Assembly: GCA_030847615.1 (NCBI GenBank)
Contig: JAUMIR010000003.1
Location: forward strand, 24,805,001 to 24,869,000
From: Gambelia wislizenii
Lineage: Eukaryota > Chordata > Lepidosauria > Squamata > Crotaphytidae
DNA length: 64,000 nucleotides
Direction of reading: 5' to 3'
Part shown: positions 1 to 14,000 of the stretch, piece after piece
Layout: each line of letters starts with the position of its first letter
How positions within the stretch are numbered: the stretch's first letter is position 1
The notes under the pieces: generated by a model
What the model was told of the DNA's origin: nothing
The model's input: the letters and a program-made list of their open reading frames with translations, nothing else
The model's database searches: none
Made by a program: the position numbers and the translations under genes

Positions 1-1922
1 CACTAAAGATATTAGGACTATCTTAGCTCAATATGTGAAACAGCCGTGAGAGCTAAGAAACTCAATGAGATTTTCTGTACTTCTGCAAGAGAGGCCATGG
101 CTCTCTATTTTTTCAGCCAAATGTCATTGCTGAGCATGAAATTCACTGTGAAATGCCATTTACATTATCCCACAGTTTAAACAATTCCCTAGGATTCTGA
201 AGACTGAAAAAAAATATTGTTGCTTATAACTGTGAATCCGGACCATTATTAGAACATTCTATATTTTTATAAACCTTCTTATCTAGGTTAGCCCCTGCCT
301 TTGGGCAGCAATGGGCAGCTGCTGCATATTTTTGTTAGCCATCTAAATGTATATGGGCAAAGTTTGGGCAGATACTTATTTATATTCTGCTTAATATAGT
401 TAAAATATGTCATGCACTCTGGGTTTTGTGTACTAAAGCTATATGCCTGTACAATCTGTATATTGTCTTTTCAATTTCATGTTTTTGGATACTCCTGAAA
501 GACTTCTTATTATCCTGGATAGCCATTAGAAACAAAAATGCCCAGGTTTGCCTTATAATCTTGCAGTGTTTGTTTGACATGGGATGCCACTGAAGACTTT
601 TTTTCTGGAGGAGGGCAACTTTTCCCTGGCTGTGAATGCCCTACATACTGCTGCTGATGATGATGATTTTGTTACTGTTACCTCCATTTCTTGGATGTAT
701 TTTTCTTTAAAAAAAACCAAAAGCAAATAGCTCTACATATCTCAGAGAATGTATTGTCAGTTTTTGTACTTCTGCCCCATACATCTAGCTCCAGCTGTGT
801 GCAAGAGGACATTCATAAAAAAAGTGGTGCAAATAGCATGGCAAGTGCTTGAAAATGCTACCAGCCAGGAAGACTGGGGAAATGTTTTCAGTGGCATCTC
901 TCTGTCCCTTGTAAATGCACCCTGGCTTTCAGGTTGGAACCAATTGTGGTCTAGATCACAGAGTTGCCATCAAACCTGCAGCCATCCAGTTTCCCTCTCT
1001 TTCCTCCCTGGTAAAGGCATTATGTTTAATTATTATAACATTTGTGTTTGCTCATCTCCACATGACACTATCAGTGCTTTTAAGAAGGATCAGGAGAAAC
1101 ACACAATATGGTCTTGTCATGTCCTATGTTTCCCTTTACATTATGAGAGAAGGAACTGGATGCAGAATTACCATTTTTTGCATCAAACCTGTACAATGAG
1201 CTCTCAGCTAAAGTATGATGAGAATGAAAGACCAGGATTTTGGAGTCAGAAAAATGTTCCTATACTTTCCTGTCTTGAGTTTTCGGGATTATATTATCAT
1301 TTCATGAAAAAATTATCATTTATGGACCTTTTAATATTAATCTATATATATAATTCTCATGGGTATGTTGCCTTTCTCAGTGTGCTGATTGGCTTCTCAG
1401 GAAACACAACCAACCAATCACCACCCACATGCAAATTCCCTCTCCACCTCACAATGCACTCCTGCCACTCAGTCTGTGGCCTGGATTGGGACCCAGATAG
1501 TCAACTGGTGGCAGCGGTGATGGGCCGCCTGCAATGGGACCTAGGCAGTCAACTGGCAGTGGGACACGGCTGCTACCACTGCAATAGGACCCAGGCAGCC
1601 AACTGGTGGCGGCCGCAGCAGCAGGGCAACAGAACGAGTCAGCAATCCTGGGGAAAGTGTGGAATGCTGAGAAGGGGAAGGAGGAATTTAAAAATCCACC
1701 GGTCTACCTTACAGGGTTGTCATTGTCTACCAGGTGTTTGGGGGGGAGTTTTTTAACGTTGCATGGTACGCTGGGTCCAGCTAGTATTACAAATTTCACT
1801 TTGGTTATTTCACCTGCAAAGTTCAATTATAACATACCATAAAGAACCAATACCTGTCCTGAAGTTATACTCTTCCCCCACTGTCTTATTTTAGTTTTAA
1901 AATAGCCTCTTATATTTTTCAG
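1..1922 (+). other. TNIK intron (3' part), partly unassigned
   Basis: This is intron upstream of the first TNIK exon in the window; no earlier TNIK exon was recognised in it. It is mostly AT-rich single-copy sequence. Around 1480-1640 there is a GC-rich patch of degenerate ~50-bp tandem repeats. A 335-codon open frame without recognisable domains covers 749-1756 and is discussed as a finding. The intron ends with a normal pyrimidine tract and AG at 1921-1922. Confidence 0.7.
1480..1640. repeat. GC-rich degenerate minisatellite
   Basis: A unit containing 'tgggacccaggcagtcaactgg' variants recurs about three times (near 1487, 1534 and 1585), each followed by a variable GC-rich segment with several CpGs. 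It stands out from its AT-rich surroundings and lies ~280 bp upstream of a TNIK acceptor. No family assigned. Confidence 0.6.
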
Positions 1923-2049
1923 ACCAACAGGAATTTCAGGAAACAACGAGGCTTACAACCTAGGAATGGTGTCAAGTCATGGGCTCGAACCCTCCCACAC
2001 AGATACATTTAGCAGTATATCAAGAGAAGGGACCTTAATGATAAGGGAG
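1923..2049 (+). CDS. TNIK: TNIK exon a (intermediate region)
   Basis: Encodes ~42 residues reading [12 protein letters not shown]...GTLMIRE. The first base completes a codon begun in the previous exon (start phase 2). The acceptor is tatttttcag and the donor GAG|gtaagt. The [10 protein letters not shown] motif belongs to the conserved stretch before the CNH region of TNIK-group kinases. The segment is Ser/Thr-rich and probably disordered. Confidence 0.9.
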
Positions 2050-5000
2050 GTAAGTGGGTGGCAGCTATTTTCTGTCCAGTGCCTTTGAGAGGTTTTGTCT
2101 TTGTAAACTATGAATAATAATTACCCTTTGTATTCTCAGCACAAAGTGATGGATTAAACTGTGCTTGTTAGTGCCTGATTAATATAATTATAACATCTAA
2201 ACAAAAGAGGTTTCTTCAAATTGCAAACAGCCATGAACCCAGTAGGACACAACAAGGTTGTTTCTGAATTCTCATACTCTTTACTCTGGCTTAAAACAAG
2301 GAAACTCCTAAAGTAAAAGACCTGCAAAAGATTTGCACCATTAGAAATAAGACTGAAACTGAGCCCATACACTTCTGCACTAATTTCATCCTTAGCCATC
2401 TGCTGAAGATTCTGTTGTTTTGGCTTAATTGTAGCCCTTTTATCTGAATATTCAAATAGCAATGCTTTTACGTGCATTTAGGGGGGAAAGATTCTTATAA
2501 AGTCAAATCCGTGGGGTAATAAATATGACTTTTGTTTCAATTTTGCATAATAATAAGGGCAGACAGCACTTATGAAATATGTAGTAATCTCAATGACATT
2601 TGTAGTGACTGTTTTTTAAAAATCCAAAGCTGAAATATTTTGTGGAGTGACATTAGTTAAATTCAAATTATATTACTACCAAATAAATCCTCCCTAACTT
2701 CATGTTGACTAAAATCATAAACTGTTAAAGAGAACCATTTGCTTAGACTGCCTCTGGATGAAAAGACTGAAGAAAAAGCAACCCTTAAAAAGAGAACACT
2801 ATTATCCTCCAGTGTTTTATCAGTATTGGCCATGTTGTGCAGGGGGAGTGGGATCAGCTCGACTTAGCTCCATTATTAAAGAATGATAGAACATTTGATT
2901 GGAAGAGGCCTGTCTTAGGACAGAACTGGGTTGTCTCTTCCTCCAAAGTCTGCATTCCCTTTAAGACAGGGGTGGGCAACTGTCAGAGAGTACGGGGCTA
3001 TATTAGTCTCCCATAAGACTTTGGAGGGTTGCTCCCCCCTGCAAAAAAAAAGAAAAAAAATCAATATTTTTCCCCCAAATGCCACCAAACACACTCTAGG
3101 AGGCATGTGGGGCATTTGATTGCTGTGCTTGAAATAATACATGATGAAACATATGTGAATGGAAGAGGTAGGCCACAACTTTTATTGGTTACAGCTGCTG
3201 ATAGGGTTGGCGCATACATGGGTCCAGATCCAGACATCAGCTAGCCCGCCTGTTGATTGATGAGCCCAACCATCCGGCCCACTTCTGGAATCATTGGGAT
3301 GACAGTTGACCCCACGCCTGGTCCCCTCACCACCAGTGGGTGCAGGAAAGGCAACTTCCCCCAAGCCGCACATCACCATTTCCACCCCACACCTCCTAAG
3401 TGCCATAAGGGGACCCCCATAACAAGTCCTGGATCCATGACCCATAGCAACCAATACAAGAATACAAGAATAACAATACAAAGGACACTGAAGGTACATC
3501 CGCGACATCCTGTTTATAGGACGGGTGGATGGGAAGACGCTAAAGCACAAGGGCCTGAGCGTACTGGGAGGAGGGCCTAAAAAAACCCTCTGCCCAACTG
3601 TAGTGAACCCTTAATCCAGGTCACTCTAGCCAGGCACATCAGTTCAAACTCATTGGCTGACGGCTCCCGCCTCTCTCAAAGGCCATGTGAAGTCATGCTG
3701 GCCTCTGAGAAGAAGGAGACATTGACCCACCATGGTGGAAGGACCCGCTAGTGCATTGCTCTGCCCTGAACACAAACACGCCATGCAGTAAGTCACACTG
3801 TGCTCTTTTGCCATGTTTATGAGGCTCCCTGGGCCATTTGGGGCCCAGGAGAGACCTTTTTTTAAAAAAGTCCTTGGGGCTGTATGTAGCCTACTGGCTA
3901 AACTTTGCTCACTCCAATTCTAAGGCAGTTTGTCAGGGGCTGAAAAAATGAATGGGAATGGAATTACCACCTCCCCATCACACATACATATACCATCTAA
4001 AAACTCTCACATACTGTCCATCTATTCATTGTCTCCTACCTGCACACATTTGTTTGTTTCATTCTCCCCCACTCTGTTCTCTCTGTCTCTCCCCCTCCCC
4101 CTGTTTTCCTCCCCTTTTTCCATCCTATCTTCAGCTACCCTCTAAATATACATACTGACACAGCAGTTAGACTTGGAAGAAAAAGTCCAGTTTGCAAGAA
4201 TAAGACCTTTTCTTCAGATGTATAACTGCTGCATGGAGGGAAGAGTGAAGAAGGGGATGGCACAGGCAGGATCTAAATGGCTTAGGAGGTACATCTGTCT
4301 GACAGTCCAGGAATTCACCACCCTCCCCATAAGAAAATGAAAGAAGAAAAAATCTACCTGTAAAAAATTGGTGGGGGGAGAGTAGTATTTTGGAATGGCA
4401 CACTAATGCTCACTTGTCATCTCCTACACCAAATTATAGAATCATAGATTTGAAAGAGACCATGAGGGCCATCCAGTCCAACCCCCTGTCATGCAGGAAT
4501 ATACAACCAAAGCACTCCTGACAGATAGCCACCCAGTCTCTGTTTAAAAAACTCCAGAGAAGAAGACTCCACCACACCCCGAGGCAGCACATTCCACTGT
4601 CAAACAGCTCTTGCCATCAGAAAGTTCTTCCCAATGTTTAGGTGGAATCTCTTTTCCCATAATTTGAATCCATTTCTTGGTATCCTAGAATCACTCTGGA
4701 GCAACAGAAAACAAGCTTGCTCCTTCTTCAATAAATGTGAGCAATAGCTACAGGACCAGAGAGCCAAATTTCTCATTATCCAGTGGTTGAGGGCCACATG
4801 ACTAGCTGGTTAATAGCTAAGCCATAGCAGATGAAGTTTAATTGAATTTTTTAATCAATAAACATGGCATAAATATTTATAAAATATGTAAAGTGGAAGA
4901 TTATGTGTTTATTTTAATATAAGCATAAATATATGTTTATATAAAGTATTGTGTTTTTATTAGTATTACATAATTGATATTAAGAAATAAAAGCACCCCG

Positions 5001-8000
5001 AACCCACTAAATTGTTATGTAAAAAGATTAATTTATTTTAAATGCATTGAGTATTATTGTGTTTATTACAGTTTATTTAAGAATAAAATTAATTGATGAT
5101 ATAATAAATTAAAATCACTGTAGAATGGTTTAATTTCCTTTAAAAATTATTTTAAATCAATCTGAGAAACCATGAACTTTGAACTAACTTATTATGGTAA
5201 AGAAGCATAGACAGTCGGAATGGTAACAAAAGTAACAAATTATAGGCTGCCTGTCCCAGTTGACTGGACATATGCTTTGAAACTCTTTGAAAAACTTGCA
5301 AAGCCAAAGTGTCTGCTTGGCTGGTAATTGACAAGGTTAGTAAATTGTGCTGTGGTTTACGTTTAAATTAGTAATTGACTAGCTTAGTCAATTGCACTGT
5401 GCTCATGCATTTAGCGGTTTGCTATAGGATTTTGACAGCAAACTACACTGTCAGTTTTCTGCTTCATACTATTTTTTTTTAATTTTAATTTTAAGCTCCC
5501 AGGATGCTTTTCCAGTAAAGATATTCATGTGACCAGCAGTTATGTACTTCTGCTCCTCAGGCCAATTCATACCCTATCACAGCCAGCCAAACAAAGGATT
5601 TGAACATATCCTACTAAAGTTGAGTAATAATGGCAGGCATTTCTCCTCAAACATTTTCAGGTGTCCACAACAGTTACAATAAGGAGTTACTGTGAGTGCA
5701 AGCCTGGTATATGCCTCATTCTGGGGTATCACAGAGCCAGAGGCTGAGTGACTGTGGTAGCAGGACCATCAGTTAACCATCAGAGGTAAAGAGAGGGGAA
5801 CTATGTGCAAAGTCTTACAAGGCTGGGGAATGAATAGTAGACAGGACCAGAAGTACCTGTCCAAAGTACTTAAAGAAGGAAGACTTGTTTTGCTCCCTGA
5901 ATTGTGAGTCATAAGCATAGATGACATCAGTGGTGGCTGGTGGCTCCCATTTGAGAGGGGCAGTGAATCTGCTCTGAGTTTTAATCTTAATTTCAAATAG
6001 GCTTTTCCTGACATTGATCAAATAACATCTCAGACTCAAGTGGGGCAGCACTCATGCTTTTGTTCTTTGCTTACATAAATGTTGCCTGGATGGGAGCAAG
6101 TGGGGGGGGGCAGTCTTTAAATGGGAAAGAACTATGGTCCTGGCCATGTGGATATGAGATACAGACATAATCAGAATAATGTAGGAATAAGCCACAGGGA
6201 GAAGATCTCCCATGCCATTAACATAAAAGTATGAACTGAGCCACAGTGACATAACAACAACAGCAACAACAATATTTATTTCTTACCTGCCTCTCCCTAT
6301 GGATCAAGGCAGAGAACAACAGATTAAAATACAGCAACAAATAGACACATAACACAGATAAAAACATGGACAGCAGTTGAAAATACATAGTCAGTTAAAA
6401 CAGCATAGCATCATTTAAAAAAGCATACATATTAAAAACAATCAATTCATAATTTTGAAAGTCATTTTAAAATTTTAAAAACCATCTGGATAGGCCTGCT
6501 GGAAGAGACTGGCCTTTAATGCTGTTTTAAATGCAGACAGCATATCTAGCAGGTAACTCCACAATTTGGGGGCAGCTGAAGAAAAAGTCTTCTGGTTAAC
6601 AGTTGCCAGTTTGGTCCTGGCTAACTGAAGTAAATGCCCCCAGACCTGAGTATACGGGATCAATTATATGGGAGAAAGCAATCCCATAGGTAACCTGTAC
6701 CCTAACAATGTTGGGCTTTAAAGGTAACAACCAATACTTTGTATCTTGCCTGGTAAGTAACTGGCAGCCAGTTGAGTGATTTTAATATAGGTTTAATATG
6801 ACCACTCCTAGATGCACCAGTAACCAATCTGGCTGCAATGTTTTGCACTAACTGAAGTTTCCAAACTTGGCACAGAAGTATCTCAATGTACAGCACATTA
6901 CAGAAGTCCAGCCTTGAGGTTATCAGTCCGTGCACTACCATCTTTAGGTCCTCCAGCTCTAGGTGTAACAGCCAAAGCTGATAGTAAGCATTCCTGGCCA
7001 TCATATCTTTCTGGGCTGTCATTTGGAGGAACCGATCCAGAACCACCCCAAGCTGCAAACACAGTCTTTCAGGGGTAATGTTACCCCATCCAAGACTGAT
7101 CAACACACTTCCAGCCCCAGGTTAGGAACCTTAACAGTAAGCACTTCTATCTTCCCTGGATTTAGTTTCTGTTTGCTTTTCTTCATCTAACCCATTACTT
7201 CCTCCAGGCATTCGTTCAGAGGAGACACACTATCCTTAGCTGATGCTATTTCTGAAGGCATGGAGAAGTGTATTTGGGTGTCATTAGCATACTGATAGCA
7301 CTCCGCACCATGTCTCCAGATGATCTCTCTCAGTGGTTTCATGTATATGTTAAACAGCATTGGGGATAGAATGACATCTTGGGGTTATGCCATATAGCAG
7401 CTCCTTTTTTGAGGAGCAGCTATCCCCAAGCACCACCATCTGGAACCTTCCCAAGAGATAGGACTGGAACCACTGAAGCACAATACCCTGATTCCCAAAC
7501 CTCTCAGTCATTCCAGAAGGATACCATGGTCATGATACTGAGAGATCCAAAAGTACCAGCAGAGACATATTCCCCCTGTTGATGCTCAGGCAAAGATCAT
7601 CCACTAAGGTGACTATACTGGTCTCAGTTCTATATCCTGCTCTGAAGCCTGTTTGAAATGGGTCTAGAAAAATCTGTATCATCCAAGACTGCCTGAAGGT
7701 GGGAGGCAATTGCTCTCTCAATCATCTTGCCCCCCAAAAGGAAGATTCAATATCGGTCTATAGTTGTTAAAATCCAGATGGTCCAGGGAGGGCTTTTTTA
7801 GAAGAGGTTATACCACCACTTATTTTAAATAAGATGGAAGATTTCCCTCACTGAAAGATGCACCAAGAATACATTGCAGCTGAGATCTAACTGCATCTCC
7901 TCCCTGGATGACCAGCCAAGAAAAACAGGGAATGGGGGGGACAGGTTATTCTCCTTACTCATCCTAGCAGTTTGTCCACATCTGCAATACCCACCAACTG

Positions 8001-11000
8001 AAACTGATCCAGTGTAATCCCATTCTGGAGTTGCTGAATACCTTCTGCTATAATATAATTATGTTGCTATAATGACAGCATCTAAGTCAGCTTCTATGTG
8101 TGAAATGATCATTAAGCATCACAGCAAACTGTAGAAGCCTCTAAAATTGGATTCAGAGGGGAAGGTGCCTGAATTAGACCCCTCACTACCCTGAATAGTT
8201 AAGCTGGACATGAATTTGTAGATGCAGTGCATTCAGAGAAGAAGGCTTTCTTCGGTGCATGTAATGTTACCTTGTAGGAACAAAGATGTTCTCTATATAG
8301 GATATAAATTGAGTTTTCCTCCATCTGGCTCTAGTTGTCATCCTTCCCATTTTAGCTTCCTGAGGTCTTCTGTATACCAAGTAGCAGGTTGGAGAGGATG
8401 TTTGGGAGCAATCATGTTGATAGCCCTAGTCAGGTCTTCCATCTATTGACCATGGCTTCAACAGGATCATCAGTGATAGCAGCCATAAAACCCTCTAAGG
8501 CTTTCTGGAATCTCTGAAGGATCCATTATCCATCTTAATAGGTACACCACCCCTGCAGGGACAGACAGTAGCTGTGATGCAAACAGTAAGGGGAAAATAG
8601 AAAGTGAATGTCATGGTTCTTGGAGAAATCATGCAAATGTACATTTGTGCCTTGTTAGTATACTCCTTATTTCTTAAAGAGTCTGAAGGTGACTGTAAAC
8701 TTGATAAATCTTAAAAAACATGTTGTGATGAGTGCCATAAAAGGCATTTGTGCTTCATTTTTTGATGTTGTTTTAATAAAGTATTCTTTGCCACCTGAGT
8801 AAATCGAGTTTCAAGAAACTGGCAGATGCTGCTTATGCAGCCCCAGGTAATCTCTTTCAGGTACATTACTCTTCTTTGGCCTTACCTTAATAAGTGACAC
8901 ATTAGACATCAACAGCAGGTTGATGCATCTGTAATGTGCTGCTGACAATTCTGCCTGGCTTGTAATTCAGGGAGGGGGGGACCCTTCACCACCAGTGGTG
9001 ACTTTTTGCAACTGAGATGAGTCCATCTGTTTTGTTGGTTTCCAGCAGAGACAATAAGGAAGAACAAAGTGAGGTTGATTTTGCTGGATTATGTTGCATT
9101 TCCCAGTTGCAGATGGAAGAGGCTTTTCTGCTCTCTGCAGAGGCACATAACCCTCACTGACCCTCATAACCCTTATGTGAGCTTTCCATGCCTGTCAGGA
9201 CAAAAAAAGATCTATTAATCCATGCAGGGAGAAAAACCCAGGCTGTTCTCTGCTGTCTTAAATCACATAAATTTGCCATAGCGATTTTGAAAAGGACACA
9301 CTGTAAAACAGTGACTAACAGCTCTGGTAAGGTCAAGATTCTACAAATGGGAGCTTTTCACATTCTGCCTCTTGAAGTCTGTGCCAGATGGTAAAAATCT
9401 CTGCTTTTCCTTCAGAGTAGCAGTTAGTGGGTGGAGAGCTGCTCTAGGCTCAACCTGGACAGGAGCATATTGGGGACATAAAAGATACCATGACAATTAT
9501 TACAAAAATGATAATCTATGTAACATTTTACTATTTATCTTGGAGTAATTACTCACACTGTCAAAAAACAGATATAATGTCTACTGGGGGGATCTACACT
9601 ACACAAATAATCCAGTTTGAAACTGGATTATTTGCATGGCTCCTTCCTATGGAATCCTGGGATTTGTAGTTTTACAAGGCTTTTTTTAGCCTTCTCTGCC
9701 AGAGTGCTGGTACCTCACAAAACTATAAATCCCAGGATTCCATAGGAAGGAGCCATGCAAAAAATCCAGTTTCAACCTGGATCATTTCTCTAGTGTGGAT
9801 GCCTCTGTATAATTACAGCTTCTAACTGATCCTATGCATGCTGTCACCAGAATGTTAGTAAAACATATTCAGTAGTTGGGCCAATCAGACTGACAACAAG
9901 CTGTGTGTCTTTGTGCTCACCCACCCTTCCTTCCCTCATATACTGGTTTAAATTATTGTTTCATTGAACCACAGTTTCCTGTTACAGGTTTGATTTGGAC
10001 ACAAAAAACATAATATGAAACAATGGTTTGGAGTCCAAGATCAAACCACAGTTTCCCATTTCAGATATAACAGGTAGCAGTTTAGAAGAAACCATAATAC
10101 AATTATAGAAGAAAATAATGAGGCATTGGAGGAGGAGCAACTACACAGATGTAACTCTGAGTCCTGGCTTAATAAAGCATTATATGTTAAGCTGAGATTA
10201 GTATATCTGAACCAACTTAATTAGTACTAGTAAGGAAGGGTAAAAATAGAGAACGGATTTTCAGTTTAGCTTTTATCAGTCGTTCCCCAAAGGTTGCATG
10301 GGCAATACTTCCCAGAGAGCCCCAGGCTTAGAACTGATTGGTTTTGGAACTACCACTGCTTCTGCAGGTCACTTTATATCTGTGATGCAACAGAACCATC
10401 TAATAAAAGCACAATGAAGTTTAGGTGTTGAATAGAATGCCTCAACCTAGACTTCTTCTTAACATATTGATTTTCTATATATAGGGATTTTTCTCCCCCA
10501 GTGGAACAAATACACATCAATGAATACAGTACAGGAAAGATTTTCTACTTGATTCAACTGCATATGATAAACTAGCCCTAACACATGAGCAGGCAGTAGT
10601 TGAACAACAAATACTGTGTAGACATTTTTGCTATAAAAAGTATTACTTCTGAATTGGGACAAAGATCTAGAATTCTTCTTGTTGTTGTTGAATGAAAACT
10701 TGAATTTTTAGGATTTAAATCAGAGGCTAAAAATGTATGAAAGAAGACTAGGGGACTGAGTACAGCAATTCAGTGGTGAAGGTTATAATCTGGCTCTAAG
10801 GGGATTACCACACACTGAAGTAAAGCGGCAGGGCAGCTGGAAGATTTCATCTTCTGTGCGGCCTTACTACATGATGTCATCATTCTTCTGTTCTAGTCCC
10901 ATGGGAGACCAAGGTAAAGCTACATCCTTTTGCTAATCAGAAAAATCCATTTGCAAAAAGACATGGTTTTTACCTCGTTCTCCCACAGGACTGGGACAGC

Positions 11001-14000
11001 AGAACACCAGAAGAATGACAATGTCATGTTGTAAGGCAGTGCGGAAAGCAGAACCTTCCGGCTGCCCTGCCACTTTAGTTGGGTGTGTGGTAAGCCTCTA
11101 ACACAGTTTTAACCAGCAGTTAAATTTGTTTGCATTTCTCTACATCTGCAGATTGACTGACCCACATGAACTAAAGTGTACATCCAGTTTAATGAAATGG
11201 CTTCCCCTCCATGTGCTAGACTGTATTACTGGGATTCAGAAATCACACATTTCAGATTTTTAAAAATACAATCATGCCTCTTACAGTAAGGGTTGCCACA
11301 TTCCTCTTCCTGTAACGCTGGTCTGTTTTTAGAGTGATTATCAGGGGGTTGGACTGGATGGCCCTTGTGGTCTCTTCCAACTCTATGATATGATCTTTAC
11401 AGGCAACATTTAAATCATTTTTTCCACAGCATGGTCTCTAGCCCAGTTCAGGGGCAGAGCAGACCCTTCACAATTGCCCATATGAGTGTACGAGAATGAC
11501 TACTAAGTTGATAGCATTAATAAGGATAAAATAGAGTTATTTATATGGCAGCTGTGGTTTGTGATATCATGGCATGGCCCTTCTTAAATTCCTTTGATGC
11601 TGCAAAGCACGGAAGCTGCATGGAGCATCAATGTGAAGGTTCCGGGTTGTACCATTGGTATCGCTCTGCTCTGGAAGTCAACCCTCCAGAAGGTCCATGT
11701 GCTGCCAGAGGGATTTCCTATGAGATGTCTGATTCAGATATGAAACCTATGCAGACACATCTGTGCATATGATTTCTCTTACATTCAGAGTTGGTATACA
11801 TCTCTACTCTTACAGCCTTTAAAAAGGCTCTTAAGATCGATCTCTTCTGGCAGGCCTTCCCAACTTAACTCCTCTCCCCGCACAAGGTAGAATCATAGAA
11901 ACATAGAATTGCAGAGTTGGAAGAGACCACGAGGGCCATCCAGTCCAACCCCCTGCCATGCAGGAAATCATGATCAAAGCATCCCTGACAGATGGCCATC
12001 CAGCCTCTGTTTAAAGACCTCCAAGGAAGGAGACCCCACCATGCTCCGAGGGAGTGCGTTCCACTGCCGAACAGCTCTTACTGTCAAAAAGTTCCTCCTA
12101 ATGTTGAGGTAGAATCTCTGTTCCTGGAGCTTACATCCATTGCTCCATGTTCCAGTCTCTGGAGCAGCAGAAAACAAGCCTGCTCCATCCTCAATGTGAC
12201 ACCCCTTCAAATACTTAAATAGGGCTATCATATCGCCTCTTAACCGTCTTTTTTCCAGGCTAAACATACCCAGCTCCCTAAGTCTCTCCTCATAAGGCAT
12301 CGTTTCCAGACCTTTCACCATTTTAGTTGCCCTTCTTTGGACACGCTCCAATTTGTCCATATCCTTTTTGAATTGTGGTGCCCAGAACTGGACACAGTAT
12401 TCTTGGTGAGGTCTGACCAAGGCAGAATAGAGTGGCACTATTACTTCCCTTGATCTGGACACTATACTTCTATTGATGCAGCCCAAAATCGCATTGGCCT
12501 TTTTAGCTGCTGCATCACACTGTTGACTCATGTTCAACTTGTGGTCTACTAGGACTCCTAGATCCTTTTCGCATGTAGTCTCATTCAGCCAGGTCTCCCC
12601 CATCCTATATCTATGCATTTCATTTTTTCGCCCTAAGTGCAGTACCTTACATTTCTCCGTATTGAATTTTATTTTGTTAGCTTTGGCCCAGCTCTCCATT
12701 CTATCTACTGCGCTCTGTCCACCAATTATCTCCCTTTTTAAACTTTTGTATTCTTGTTTTTTAACTGTGTTTATTTAATTGTAATTTTAGTATTGGGTTG
12801 GGTGTGGCTGAGAAGGGACTAATTTTGAATTTTACTGTGTTCCATGAGTTTTTATTGTTGCAACCCACCCGGATTCTTTGTGATTGGGCGGGCTATAAAT
12901 AAATAATTTACTATTATTATTATTACATAAGCAGAGAAGAACCTCAAATGAGTTTTTTTTTTAGCCTCAGGGTCTTGAAAACAATAATGATCACATTGTT
13001 TCCTTGTTTAAAACATTTATCTATGGTCTCTGAGCCCATGAGGAGATTTATAACAGATAAAAACATTAAAAGCAGATTAAAACAACTTCTTAAAGCATAG
13101 CTTTAAAAAACCAATTAAAACAGCTGGAGCAAACACCTTGCTTTTTGAGGTCCAAAGGCCATGTAAAACAACACAGCTTTAAGTTTTTTGTGGTTTTTTT
13201 CTGGGCTGTGAGGCCGTGTTCTGGAAGAGTTTTTTCCCTGACATTTTGCCTGCATCTGTGGCTGGCATCTTCAGAGAATGGTAGTGTAGGGGGGGGTTGT
13301 ATACTGTGAGTCCCTGTTGGAGAGGATATGTAAATTTGTGTATTTGAATGGCTAGTTCCTAGGGTGGGAGGATATGTCAGAAACATCAGGGGGAAACTCT
13401 TCCAGAACACAGCCTCACAGCTTGGAAAAAAAAAACCCACAAAAAACCTATGGGTGCCAGCTGTGAATGTCTTCGACTTCAACACAGCTTTAGTTTATTT
13501 ATTGGTTTATTTCACTTCATTTATATGCTGCTTTTCTCCCAGTATAGGACCCAAAGTGGCTTATTGTCTGCCAGAAACTTGAGAGGAATGGGGCCAGTCT
13601 GATTTCTCCTGGGAGGGAGTTGGGGTGCTGGTACAGAGAAAAGCCCTCTCACATGTACCCACCAGCCTAGCCTTGTGGGGTGATGACTGAAAATGCTCCC
13701 CTGATTCCTAAATTAGTTTTCATCTTGTAGCCACCTGTTGAGTTTGCGAAGATGGCCCATTCAGTCGTTTGTGTCTCTGTTAACATTGACATACAGATTA
13801 AAATGGTACCCTCATGGGTTTTTTGTTCTCATCTTTTCTTTATAATTGTGCAGACTTCCAGCGACAAAAAGCGCTCTGGCCACCCAGCCAGCAATGGGTT
13901 TGCTGGCCATGTGAACCTCCCAGATTTGGTACAACAGAGCCACTCTCCTGCTGGCACACCAACTGAGGGTTTAGGGCGAATCACCACCCATGGGCAAGAG

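Larger units (their letters stand above)
11800..12926 (+). mobile_element. L2 LINE 3' end, split by CR1
   Basis: 11800-11884 reads on + as the L2 ORF end ([18 protein letters not shown]), matching the C-terminus of the 6.5-kb L2. A CR1 follows on the opposite strand (11885-~12712). Then 12716-12926 continues on + as an L2 3' tail (gattgggcgggctataaataaat…(att)n). The order shows that the L2 inserted first and the CR1 later. Confidence 0.7.
2050..13853 (+). other. TNIK intron between exons a and b (11.8 kb)
   Basis: A large intron holding the repeats listed separately: hAT-like 2966-3915, CR1 4435-4735, L2 6253-8560, foldback elements 9588-9806, 10801-11097 and 13183-13448, CR1 tail 11338-11396, CR1-in-L2 11800-12926, and an L2 fragment at 13495. 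The stretches 2050-2960, 3920-4430, 8565-9585 and 9810-10795 show nothing I can name. 4840-5120 is extremely AT-rich. Confidence 0.8.
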
